DNA of 6,069 nt from Anaerolineaceae bacterium UBA700 (GCA_002298885.1 DBMK01000033.1:1-6069), one strand, 5' to 3'; shown: positions 1 through 5,985, numbered from the stretch's first letter. The notes: generated by a model not told the origin, from the sequence alone. Numbers and translations are program-made.

Positions 1-15
1 AGACCCCGTTTAACA

Positions 16-975
16 TCATAATCCCAGGAGGCGCAAGGCGCGGAGGGTGACCCATTTGCTGGGCCGGCCCTTGGCCTCGATATCCACCCACATTTTCCCG
101 TTGAAGCTGCTTTCCATCGTCCAGCGCCCCTGGGCGTCCTGCTTCTCCTGCACCAGGCGCAGGGCCGAGGCCAGGCGCGGGTCGTCCCGGTAACCCAGGT
201 CGGCCAGCACGCTGGCAGCCTCGAGCACGTCGCTCCAGTAGCTGAACGGGAAGCCGAACTTGAACCAGGCCGAGCTGACCTTGCCGGTGTACGGGTAATC
301 CGCCTGGGCCAGGTCGCGGCTGAGCAGGAAGTCGACCCCGGCCTGGATGGCCTTGCGCACGGCCGGGCTGCGCCGGTCAGGGGGCACGGCCTGGAAGGTG
401 CGCAGGGCCTTGGTGGCGCCCCAGGCGCAGGGCTGCTTGAGGTTCATGGCGCAGGCATACCCGACGGCGCAGGTGGCGGATTTATAGTAGCGCTCGCCCG
501 GCAGCAGGTCGCCGGAAGCGGCGCGGGCCTGCCATTCGAGGGCGCCCTGCAGGCGCGGGTCGTCCGCGAAGCCCAGGCGCAGCAGGGCGTAGACCAGCAT
601 GGCGTTGTGGCAGTGCACCACCTGGCTGGGCACGGGCGGCTCGGCGTAGCCGAAGCCGCCGTTGGCGGCCAGGTAGCGCTCCAGCGCCCGCTGCCCGGCG
701 CGGCGCACGCGCTCGTCCGCCGGGTCGGCGCCCATATCGGCCAGGAAAATGAGCTGGGCGCCGGTGGTCTGGTAGCCGCCCCCGGCAGGCGTCCACCCGC
801 CGTCCGGGTCCTGGGCGGCCAGAATGGTCGCCACTGCGCCGTGATCCATCAGGTCGGCGCGGGCCTGCAGCACTTCGGGGTCGTTTTCAGCCCTGCCCTG
901 CAGGTCGCGCAGGGCAAAATACCGCACGCCCGGGTTGTCCTGATCCGCTTCAAGAAGCCAGTCGAGAGCGTCCAT
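16..975 (-). CDS. Uncharacterised alpha/alpha-toroid protein, prenyltransferase/squalene-cyclase-like repeats
   Basis: The product is 319 residues with no signal peptide or membrane segment, so probably cytoplasmic. It is built of helical repeats with glycine-aromatic turns resembling the QW motifs of squalene cyclases and prenyltransferase beta chains: ILAAQDPDGGW (51-61), RYLAANGGFG (100-109) and VQEKQDAQGRW (275-285). FGFPFSYWSDVLEA (240-253) and GKMWVDIE (293-300) resemble a widespread family of unknown function that I recall being labelled, without support, as a NifH-type protein; it has no P-loop, so it is not nitrogenase reductase. His121, Cys122, His123, Cys169, Cys175 and Cys183 could bind metal, which is inference. 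The terpene-cyclase DxDD motif is not seen, so cyclase activity is unlikely. An upstream in-frame TTG at 990 would use the Shine-Dalgarno AAAGGGG (981-987) as codons; that motif lies 5 bases before ATG 975, so 975 is chosen. It follows the lipoprotein gene by 74 bases on the same strand and may be cotranscribed. Confidence 0.88.
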   Translation of the reverse strand: MDALDWLLEADQDNPGVRYFALRDLQGRAENDPEVLQARADLMDHGAVATILAAQDPDGGWTPAGGGYQTTGAQLIFLADMGADPADERVRRAGQRALERYLAANGGFGYAEPPVPSQVVHCHNAMLVYALLRLGFADDPRLQGALEWQARAASGDLLPGERYYKSATCAVGYACAMNLKQPCAWGATKALRTFQAVPPDRRSPAVRKAIQAGVDFLLSRDLAQADYPYTGKVSSAWFKFGFPFSYWSDVLEAASVLADLGYRDDPRLASALRLVQEKQDAQGRWTMESSFNGKMWVDIEAKGRPSKWVTLRALRLLGL

Positions 976-995
976 TGTTTCCCCTTTCAAATACT

Positions 996-1014
996 ATCTA
1001 CGAATTACACTAAT
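996..1014 (-). repeat. AATTCGTG-type intergenic repeat, short copy
   Basis: Read on the minus strand this is ATTAGTGTAATTCGTAGAT, a shortened and diverged copy of the AATTCGTG repeats at 2668-2733, 4705-4734 and 6050-6069. Its GAT end lies 20 bases before ATG 975. It occupies the small gap between the lipoprotein gene and the toroid gene. A possible -10 hexamer, TATGAT (1013-1018, minus strand), overlaps its outer end but has no good -35 partner. Confidence 0.6.
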
Positions 1015-1049
1015 CATAGCACGTGAAAGAGGATTAAATTTCACCACAG

Positions 1050-2555
1050 TTATTTCCAGGACCAGAAGGCCAAATCGCCGTCGGCAATTTTCTTGAGGCT
1101 GGCGGCGGCAAGGCCTACCACGTAAATGGCCGGTTTGCCGATGGAATCGAGGCCGGCCAGGACCAGGTCCTGGCTGTCCGGCGACCAGATCGTCCCGGAA
1201 CGCTGGTATTGGTCGAAGTAGGGGAAGACCTGCTGGAAGGAATCGGTGGGCGAGAAGGTGGCCGCTTTGCGGGTTTGCCCGCTGGCGAGGTCGTAGACCG
1301 CGACGTCAAGGTTGACCCCGGGGTTGGCCTGGAAAACGACGTGCGAAGCCGGGGCCACCGATTGAGAGGTCTGGCCCGGCTGGCTGGAGGCCAGCAGAAA
1401 ATAAGCGATCTTCTGTCCGTCGGGGGACCAGAAGAATGCCACCACGCTCCCCCTGGCGACCTCTTTGGCGCGCTCCGGTTGGGCTGGGTCCAGCAGGACG
1501 AGCCGGCTCGTCAGGCCGGTGGGGTCGCTGTCGGCCGGGGCGGTGTAGGCCAGGCTGTCCGCCTTGGGCGACCAGGCAAAGGCCGCCTGGCCGTTAAACT
1601 GCGCCAGCACGCGTTTTACGGCCCCGTCCCGCCCGGCGAGGACCAATTCTTGCCCGCCGGTTGCGTTCGCCGCGGCCAGCACCAGCTCATCGCCGCCCGG
1701 CGACCAAGCGGGCGCCTGGAAGGCGCCGGGTTTCAGGTCCAACTCGTGTTTTTGCACCGAGCCGTCCAGCTCCAGGAAGGCCATGCGCGCCGCCGGATTG
1801 TTCGCCGCCGCTCCGCCGGTGTGGACGATGATCGACCGGTTATCCGGGGACCAGTCCCAGTAATAAGGCTGCCCGGTGCCGATGATCTTGCTGTCTCCGC
1901 CTGCAGCGGCGGCCAGGTTCAAGGTCAGGTCGCTGCCGGTCGCCGCATTGCTCAGGAAAGTGACATACTGGCTGTTGGGCGACCAGAACAAATAGAAGGG
2001 GAAAGAATCCTGGCTGCTGAAAGCCTCCACCCGCTTCTTGCCGTCCGCCGTGGACGTATACAGGCTGGCCTGCGCGCCGGCCTGGTCGGTGCGGGTAAAG
2101 CCCATGAAGGCCAGCATCTGCCCGTTCGGCGCCCAGGTGGGGTTCTGGTACACCAGCCCCGCCTGCCCGGGGCCCGGGCTCAGGTTGGCGTCGCGGGTGA
2201 CAGCCTTCTGCTGCTTCCCGTCCCGGTCGATGGTGTATATATTGCCATCCGTGCCGGCGTAGGCGATGAGTCCCCGCGGCGCTCCCTGGGTTGGGGCCTG
2301 CGTTTGCGTTGGAGCTTGCGTTTCAGTCGCTGCCTGGGGTTGGTTTGGGGATTGCGTTTCGGTTGAGGCCCGCGTTTCTTTTGGGGCCTGTGTTTCGGTT
2401 GAGACCGGTGCTTGCTGTGGAGTCGGCGTTGCGCTCGGGAGAAGGCCCGTGGTCACCGAACAGGCCACGCTGAACGCAAGCATGACGATCGCCGCAGCGT
2501 ATGCCCGGCCTTTGCTCAGCACGCCGGGGTACCCATGCCCTGCTCGGGATTTCAT
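1050..2555 (-). CDS. Secreted lipoprotein with PD40/WD40-like (TolB-type) beta-propeller
   Basis: The product is 501 residues from ATG 2555. The N-terminus has a basic region, a hydrophobic stretch (about 19-31) and a likely lipoprotein cysteine at Cys32 (SVAC, a slightly weak lipobox). A flexible Thr/Gln/Pro/Glu-rich linker follows to about residue 92. The rest is a beta-propeller: W-A/S-P motifs, the PD40 signature, occur at residues 141, 191, 235, 284, 328, 376 and 457, and the chain ends in FWSWK. Seven motifs suggest seven blades; the gap from 376 to 457 is long and holds a Ser/Gln-rich insertion. Such propellers usually bind proteins or ligands outside the cell; no enzyme motif is seen and the partner is unknown. 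An in-frame TTG at 2603 would add 16 residues, but AAAGGA (2563-2568) lies 7 bases before ATG 2555, and the predicted promoter would leave almost no leader for the TTG. It is divergent from the nitroreductase gene. Confidence 0.93.
   Translation of the reverse strand: MKSRAGHGYPGVLSKGRAYAAAIVMLAFSVACSVTTGLLPSATPTPQQAPVSTETQAPKETRASTETQSPNQPQAATETQAPTQTQAPTQGAPRGLIAYAGTDGNIYTIDRDGKQQKAVTRDANLSPGPGQAGLVYQNPTWAPNGQMLAFMGFTRTDQAGAQASLYTSTADGKKRVEAFSSQDSFPFYLFWSPNSQYVTFLSNAATGSDLTLNLAAAAGGDSKIIGTGQPYYWDWSPDNRSIIVHTGGAAANNPAARMAFLELDGSVQKHELDLKPGAFQAPAWSPGGDELVLAAANATGGQELVLAGRDGAVKRVLAQFNGQAAFAWSPKADSLAYTAPADSDPTGLTSRLVLLDPAQPERAKEVARGSVVAFFWSPDGQKIAYFLLASSQPGQTSQSVAPASHVVFQANPGVNLDVAVYDLASGQTRKAATFSPTDSFQQVFPYFDQYQRSGTIWSPDSQDLVLAGLDSIGKPAIYVVGLAAASLKKIADGDLAFWSWK
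2295..2402 (-). repeat. 36-base tandem repeat encoding the lipoprotein linker (3 units)
   Basis: Three imperfect 36-base units encode three 12-residue units starting S/A-T-E-T-Q-A/S-P: STETQAPKETRA, STETQSPNQPQA and ATETQAPTQTQA (residues 52-87). A partial PTQGAP follows. The repeat forms the spacer between the lipid anchor and the propeller. Copy number could vary between strains. Confidence 0.8.
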
Positions 2556-2562
2556 AAGCCCA

Positions 2563-2568
2563 TCCTTT
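2563..2568 (-). promoter_or_regulatory. Ribosome binding site fixing the lipoprotein start
   Basis: AAAGGA on the minus strand lies 7 bases upstream of ATG 2555. It is the main reason to prefer 2555 over the in-frame TTG at 2603. Confidence 0.7.
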
Positions 2569-2574
2569 GGACGG

Positions 2575-2591
2575 ACCCGGATTACCCGGGT
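2575..2591 (-). promoter_or_regulatory. GC-rich stem-loop in the lipoprotein 5' leader
   Basis: On the minus strand, ACCCGG-GTAAT-CCGGGT forms a perfect 6-bp stem with a 5-base loop. It ends 6 bases before the Shine-Dalgarno sequence and lies inside the leader predicted from the promoter at 2615-2623. At DNA level it includes the palindrome ACCCGGGT (2584-2591), so it could be an operator or an RNA element. Function is unknown. Confidence 0.4.
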
Positions 2592-2614
2592 AAATCTTGC
2601 CAATTAGGATAAAG

Positions 2615-2623
2615 ATTATATCA
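2615..2623 (-). promoter_or_regulatory. Extended -10 promoter for the lipoprotein gene
   Basis: The minus strand reads TGATATAAT, an exact match to the extended -10 consensus TGnTATAAT. No good -35 hexamer stands 16-18 bases upstream, which extended -10 promoters tolerate. Transcription would start near 2608, giving a leader of about 53 bases to ATG 2555. Confidence 0.55.
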
Positions 2624-2667
2624 TATGCAGCCTCGCCTCTGATCTCCTTACGATGGGGGAGAGATTA

Positions 2668-2733
2668 ATCCACGAATTACGCCAATTTCACGAATTGTGA
2701 TTAAAATTCGTGTAATTCGTGTAATTCGCGGAT
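2668..2733. repeat. Inverted pair of AATTCGTG repeats in the divergent intergenic region
   Basis: The left arm (2668-2696) and right arm (2705-2733) are each 29 bases and match as inverted repeats at 25 of 29 positions, around an 8-base centre, gtgattaa. Each arm is itself three copies of a roughly 10-base unit, AATTCGTGTA, ending in G(C/T)GGAT. The right arm ends 23 bases before the nitroreductase ATG, and the left arm points toward the lipoprotein gene. A TAAAAT hexamer (2702-2707, plus strand) at the centre could be a -10 for the nitroreductase gene, but the -35 is poor. The structure could form a long hairpin or cruciform. Confidence 0.85.
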
Positions 2734-2756
2734 AACTCCTCTTATTTAGGAATTCT

Positions 2757-3515
2757 ATGGATAACCCGGTCATCAAAACTATGCTCGAGCACCGCTCGGT
2801 GCGCCGCTTCAAGCCGGACCAGCCGGCGGACGAGATCGTCAACGCCATCGTCAGGGCGGGGCAGCAGGCCCCGTTCGCCTCGCAGTTGTACAGCGTGCTG
2901 CTGTCGCGCAAGAAGAAGGCTCCGTTCAAAGCTCCGCTTTGGTTCACCATCTGCGTGGACGCCTACAAGCTGGAGCGTTTCATGGCATTGCGCGGCTGGA
3001 AGCTGGTCACCAACGATCTGCACATGCTGGTGTTCGGCATCCAGGACGCGGCCTACATGGCCGAAAACATGGTCATCGCCGGCGAGAGCCTGGGACTGGG
3101 CTCGTGTTTCCTGGGAGCGGCGCCGTACCTGGCCAAACGCATCATCAAAGAGTTCCAACTGCCCAGGCGCGTCTTCCCCCTGGTGCAGTTGGTGATGGGC
3201 TACCCGGATGAGGAATTCCCGCCCCGGCCGCGCTATCCGCTGGCCTTCACCCTGTTCGAGGACCGCTACCCCGAGCTGAGCGACGCCCAGGTGGCCGAGG
3301 CGATGCAGGTGATGGACGAGGGCTACCTGGCCCAGGGCTATTACCGCAAGCAGAAGGCCAAGATCCGCCTGGAAGGGGAGCGCCCCGAGACCTTCACCTA
3401 CGACGATTATTCGTGGACCGAGCACATCTCGCGCAAGTGGGGCCAGTGGTATGCCGACCCTGAAGAGCTGCTGGAACAATTGAAATTGTGCGGGTTTAAT
3501 CTGAAAGCAGAGTGA
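2757..3515 (+). CDS. Nitroreductase-family flavoprotein (NfsA/FRP-like)
   Basis: The product is 252 residues, the usual length for NfsA/flavin-reductase-P-type nitroreductases. These are cytoplasmic FMN enzymes that transfer electrons from NAD(P)H to nitroaromatics, quinones or flavins. HRSVRRF (12-18) is the N-terminal FMN-phosphate-binding motif. AGQQAPFASQ (34-43) corresponds to the AP-S-N-Q region. GIQDAAYMAENMVIAGESLG (94-113) with GLGSCFLG (113-120) is the conserved helix and glycine turn beside the flavin. FPLVQLVMGYP (140-150) with PPRPR (155-159) matches the NfsA-type segment after the core. The C-terminal part (about 165-252) is a charged, aromatic extension with YSWTEHISRKWGQW. The true substrate cannot be read from sequence. 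The ATG at 2757 has AGGA (2748-2751) 5 bases upstream. The EamA transporter gene follows after 41 bases and is probably cotranscribed. Confidence 0.92.
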   Translation: MDNPVIKTMLEHRSVRRFKPDQPADEIVNAIVRAGQQAPFASQLYSVLLSRKKKAPFKAPLWFTICVDAYKLERFMALRGWKLVTNDLHMLVFGIQDAAYMAENMVIAGESLGLGSCFLGAAPYLAKRIIKEFQLPRRVFPLVQLVMGYPDEEFPPRPRYPLAFTLFEDRYPELSDAQVAEAMQVMDEGYLAQGYYRKQKAKIRLEGERPETFTYDDYSWTEHISRKWGQWYADPEELLEQLKLCGFNLKAE

Positions 3516-3556
3516 TCCAATGAACTTTAGCATTATCTCGCACCCGGCGGCGCGGC

Positions 3557-4450
3557 ATGGGTGAGTTGGCCGGCCTGGCAACATCCCTGTTTTGGGCGCT
3601 CAGCTCGGTCTTCTTTACCCGCGGCGGGCAGCGCGTCGGCTCGGTCAACGTCAACCGCATCCGCCTGGTCCTGGCGGTAATCCTGATCATGCTGGCCCAC
3701 CTGTTCACCCAGGGCACGCTGCTGCCGCTCAACGCCAGCCCCGAGCGCTGGCTGTGGCTGGGCCTTTCGGGCCTGGTGGGGCTGGCCATCGGGGATACCT
3801 TCCTATTCCAGGCGTACGTGCTGGTCGGAAACCGCCTGGGCACGCTCCTGCTGGGCATGTCGCCGGTGATCGGGGCCCTGATCGCCTGGATCTTCCTGGG
3901 CGAGCGCCTGTCCGCGGCCCAGGTGGGCGGCATCCTGGTCAGCATCGGCGGGGTAGCGCTGGTGGTGCTCACAAGCCGCAGCAGCAACGGGGCGCCGCAC
4001 GACCGGCGCCGCTTTATCCTGGGGATCCTGTGCGGGCTGGGCGGGGCCATCGGCCAGGCGACCGGGCTGGTGCTGGCCAAAAAAGGCCTGGCGGGAGACT
4101 TCCCGGCAGTGTCCGGGGTGGCCATCCGCATGCTGGTGGCAATGGTGGTGATCTGGGCGGTGGCGCTTGTCCTGGGCCAGATGCGCAGCACACTGGAAGC
4201 GGCGCGCAACCCGGCAGCCCTGAGCGTAATCGGGGCGGGCGCGGTGGTGGGCCCGTTCATCGGGGTCTGGCTGTCGCTGGTGGCGGTGCAGCTCACTTAC
4301 GTAGGCATTGCCTCAACCCTGACCTCGCTGGCGCCGATCTTCGTGCTGCCGATTTCCGCCCTGGTGTTCAAGGAAAGCGTCAACCGCTGGGCGGTTCTGG
4401 GCACGCTGGTGGCCATCGCCGGGGTGGCGATCATCTTTCTCGCGGCCTGA
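3557..4450 (+). CDS. EamA/DMT-superfamily ten-helix transporter
   Basis: The product is a 297-residue integral membrane protein with about ten hydrophobic helices in two homologous halves, the EamA repeat architecture (about 3-139 and 153-296). The hallmark end of each half is visible: SPVIGALIAWIFLGERLS (102-119), and LAPIFVLPISALVFKE (258-273) followed by a glycine-rich last helix. A basic loop with S-N-G-A-P-H-D-R-R-R (143-152) joins the halves. Family members move amino acids, metabolites or drugs, often outward; the substrate here is unknown. The ATG at 3557 has no clear Shine-Dalgarno sequence. A 14-codon reading frame (3520-3564) starts 4 bases after the nitroreductase stop and ends 8 bases inside this gene, so translation may be coupled. 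There is no better in-frame upstream start, because TGA at 3521-3523 closes the frame. Confidence 0.93.
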   Translation: MGELAGLATSLFWALSSVFFTRGGQRVGSVNVNRIRLVLAVILIMLAHLFTQGTLLPLNASPERWLWLGLSGLVGLAIGDTFLFQAYVLVGNRLGTLLLGMSPVIGALIAWIFLGERLSAAQVGGILVSIGGVALVVLTSRSSNGAPHDRRRFILGILCGLGGAIGQATGLVLAKKGLAGDFPAVSGVAIRMLVAMVVIWAVALVLGQMRSTLEAARNPAALSVIGAGAVVGPFIGVWLSLVAVQLTYVGIASTLTSLAPIFVLPISALVFKESVNRWAVLGTLVAIAGVAIIFLAA

Positions 4451-4453
4451 GGA

Positions 4454-4485
4454 ATGCTTATGATAATAATTCTTATCAACAGCAT
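4454..4485 (+). terminator. Stem-loop just after the transporter gene, possible transcript end
   Basis: ATGCT (4454-4458) pairs with AGCAT (4481-4485), and TGATAA (4461-4466) pairs with TTATCA (4473-4478), separated by a 2x2 internal loop and closed by a 6-base loop. It starts 3 bases after the EamA stop. It is AT-rich and followed by gaaaaatgag rather than a T-run, so it is not a classical intrinsic terminator. It may be a processing or 3'-protecting stem. Confidence 0.3.
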
Positions 4486-4504
4486 GAAAAATGAGAAGAG
4501 AGAT

Positions 4505-4532
4505 TAGAGAGTAGAGAGTAGAGAGTAGAGAG
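4505..4532. repeat. Tandem heptamer TAGAGAG, four copies
   Basis: Four perfect 7-base units run back to back, preceded by a degenerate AGAGAT and followed by TGGGG. It is a simple-sequence tract in the gap between the convergent transporter and hydrolase genes. It has no coding role and is expected to vary in length by slippage. Confidence 0.9.
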
Positions 4533-4567
4533 TGGGGATTGGCGCCCCCTGCCCCAGGGCAGTCAAT

Positions 4568-4591
4568 GCTCTAAGGCGGTCTGCGACCGCC
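4568..4591 (+). repeat. Palindromic repeat, copy 1 (GGTCTGCGACC core)
   Basis: GGCGGTC-TGC-GACCGCC (4575-4591) is a perfect 7-bp stem with a 3-base loop, preceded by GCTCTAA. Positions 4568-4588 match copy 2 (4611-4631) at 19 of 21 bases and the inverted copy 3 at 18 of 21. It resembles REP-type extragenic palindromes. Confidence 0.8.
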
Positions 4592-4610
4592 GTTCCCCGC
4601 TGTTTAGCAT

Positions 4611-4634
4611 GCTCGCAGGCGGTCTGCGACCACC
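4611..4634 (+). repeat. Palindromic repeat, copy 2 (GGTCTGCGACC core)
   Basis: GGCGGTC-TGC-GACCACC (4618-4634) repeats copy 1 with a period of 43 bases. The stem has one C-A mismatch. The similarity to copy 1 continues after the palindrome through a shared TCCCCGC, so the duplicated unit is longer than the hairpin. Confidence 0.8.
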
Positions 4635-4663
4635 GTGTCCCCGCCGCGCTCTCAATTCGATAC

Positions 4664-4687
4664 GAGGGTCGCAGACCCTCTTGGAGC
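4664..4687 (-). repeat. Palindromic repeat, copy 3, inverted, with paired arm changes
   Basis: GAGGGTC-GCA-GACCCTC (4664-4680) is a perfect 7-bp stem. Read on the minus strand it becomes GCTCCAA followed by GAGGGTCTGCGACCCTC, clearly the same unit as copies 1 and 2. The arms have changed from GGC/GCC to GAG/CTC at their outer positions while staying fully paired. Confidence 0.8.
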
Positions 4688-4704
4688 GCATGCAAAGGGT
4701 TAAA

Positions 4705-4734
4705 AATTCGTGAAAATTCGCGTAATTCGTGGAT
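4705..4734 (+). repeat. AATTCGTG-type intergenic repeat
   Basis: This 30-base copy contains three AATTCG units and ends in CGTGGAT, closely like the right arm at 2705-2733. It lies between convergent genes, ending 6 bases before the hydrolase stop codon. It is the only copy not pointing toward a gene start. Confidence 0.85.
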
Positions 4735-4740
4735 GAATCC

Positions 4741-5985
4741 TCACTGATTCTGCGCCAGGACGCTGTTCACCATCACGTCCTCGAACTGGCCCATACTGGA
4801 GTCGCTTAGCCCGTGGCCCTCGCCCTCGAACCAGATCAATTCCTTGTGCGGGGCCTGCAGCAGGTTGTAATACTCCTCCACCAGCGAGGCAAAGGCGTTC
4901 ACGTCGTTGCGCCCGGTGAAGAAATACACTGGCACGTCCAAGCGAGCGGCCTGGGTCCTGAAATCCAGGTCCTTCAACTGCGGGTACACCGTCTCGAAGG
5001 AGCGGTATAGCCCGAAAAAGTGGTTCACCTTATCCAGCAGCCCGTACTCCTCGGCGAACATGGGGATCAGCGGGATCAGCAAGGAGTAATGCGGCGCGCC
5101 CATAATATCGTTGAGCACGTCCAGGTAGGTCACGTATTTCATCCCCAGGCCGTCGCCCAGGTACGGCGGCGGGCCGTTGCGCTTGAGGATTTCGACCGTG
5201 GCGCTGTCGCCGCGCCCGGCGGCGTATTTTAGCGCCAGCTCGTAGCCCATGACGTCGTTCTGGGTGGTGGTCACCATTTGGGCGTTGCCGATGTAGGCCG
5301 CATATAGCTCGGGGTACTGCTGCACCAGCCAGATGCCCAAAATGCTCGTCCAGGACACGCCATACACGTAGATCTTGTCCTGGTGGAAGCGCGCCCGCAG
5401 CATCTGCGTCAGGGCGTGGGCGTCGTCGATAAAGCGCAGCGGGGTGAGCGCCGAAAACGGGACGGCGTTGTACGATTTGCCTGTGCCGGGCTCGTCCCAA
5501 CTCACGATCACGAAATCATCCTCCAGCGGCTGGAACAGCTCACGCGTGGCAAAGCCGCCGGCGCCCGGCCCCCCCTCCCCCAGGTAGAGCAGCACGGGTT
5601 TGGTCGTATCCTGGCCGCGGATCGTGATCCACTGCTCGCTGCCGTTGAGGGTCACTTTTTCGAGCGCGGCGATGCTTTTGGGCAGCGGCTTGCCGTCTGC
5701 ACCGGTGATCGCCGGCGTGGCGGCGAATAGCTGCGACGTCACGACCGCCACGGCAATGATCGCCAGCGACCCGGCATAAGTGAGCCCGGCGGCGCGCCAC
5801 GTCCAGCGCGAGCGCACCAGCAGGACGATCAGCGCCAGCACCGCCAGGGCCAGAACGATCCAGATCGGCGCGGGCACGGCCGTGCCGATGGGCAGCAGCG
5901 CCACCGGCAGCGCCAGAAGCAGGACGAGCAGCACCGCCAGGATGCGCAGCAGGACGGCGAGAACGGCGTGCAAGGCTTTATTCAT
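4741..5985 (-). CDS. Membrane-anchored alpha/beta hydrolase, proline-iminopeptidase-like (S33-type)
   Basis: The product is 414 residues. The N-terminal 90 hold three hydrophobic helices (about 6-33, 39-57 and 66-88). The basic loop RSRWTWR between helices 2 and 3 suggests that loop is cytoplasmic and the catalytic domain faces outward. The hydrolase fold follows: GEGGPGAGG (136-144) replaces the usual HGGPG oxyanion loop, DEPGTGKS (164-171) replaces DQRGxGxS, and the nucleophile elbow is GVSWT with Ser211. The likely acid is Asp361 in TGRND and the base His391 in EGEGHG, so the Ser-Asp-His triad is present. The cap region includes RNGPPPYLGDGLG. Family members cleave peptides with N-terminal proline or other amides and esters; the substrate here is unknown. 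An in-frame TTG at 6012 is possible, but ATG 5985 has GGGGA (5993-5997) 7 bases upstream and starts a typical MNK plus hydrophobic N-terminus. It is convergent with the transporter gene and appears monocistronic in this window. Confidence 0.9.
   Translation of the reverse strand: MNKALHAVLAVLLRILAVLLVLLLALPVALLPIGTAVPAPIWIVLALAVLALIVLLVRSRWTWRAAGLTYAGSLAIIAVAVVTSQLFAATPAITGADGKPLPKSIAALEKVTLNGSEQWITIRGQDTTKPVLLYLGEGGPGAGGFATRELFQPLEDDFVIVSWDEPGTGKSYNAVPFSALTPLRFIDDAHALTQMLRARFHQDKIYVYGVSWTSILGIWLVQQYPELYAAYIGNAQMVTTTQNDVMGYELALKYAAGRGDSATVEILKRNGPPPYLGDGLGMKYVTYLDVLNDIMGAPHYSLLIPLIPMFAEEYGLLDKVNHFFGLYRSFETVYPQLKDLDFRTQAARLDVPVYFFTGRNDVNAFASLVEEYYNLLQAPHKELIWFEGEGHGLSDSSMGQFEDVMVNSVLAQNQ

Noticed and set aside
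16..975. NifH / nitrogenase reductase
   Set aside because: There is no Walker A P-loop and no iron-sulfur cysteine pattern of NifH. The helical-toroid pattern fits far better.
1209..2366. Long open frame (385 codons) on the plus strand, opposite the lipoprotein gene
   Set aside because: It is antisense to a well-supported propeller gene. The product is Gly/Arg/Val-rich with no domain, as expected from GC-biased codons on the opposite strand.
2648..2950. Minus-strand frame whose product ends in an ITRITRI-like repeated peptide
   Set aside because: The repeated peptide is just the translation of the AATTCGTG inverted repeat, and the rest is antisense to the nitroreductase gene.
2742..3584. 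280-codon minus-strand frame opposite the nitroreductase gene
   Set aside because: It is a shadow of a clear nitroreductase gene. It is His/Leu/Gln-rich with no recognisable fold and would run through the divergent gene's start.
4461..4478. Fur-box-like TGATAA...TTATCA inverted repeat
   Set aside because: The spacing does not fit the Fur consensus well, and it sits after one gene and downstream of the convergent one, not in a promoter. It is better explained as part of the stem-loop 4454-4485.
3592..4494. 300-codon plus-strand frame overlapping the transporter in another frame
   Set aside because: The product is Gly/Pro/Arg-rich low-complexity sequence. The overlapping EamA frame has ten helices and family motifs.
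4568..4645. Possible short CRISPR-like array
   Set aside because: Only two direct copies, with a 43-base period, very short spacer, self-complementary units and an inverted third copy. No cas genes are nearby.
4504..4747. Small frames on both strands (4532-4747 plus, 4504-4695 minus)
   Set aside because: They consist almost entirely of translated heptamer and palindrome repeats. There is no supporting ribosome binding site or family similarity.
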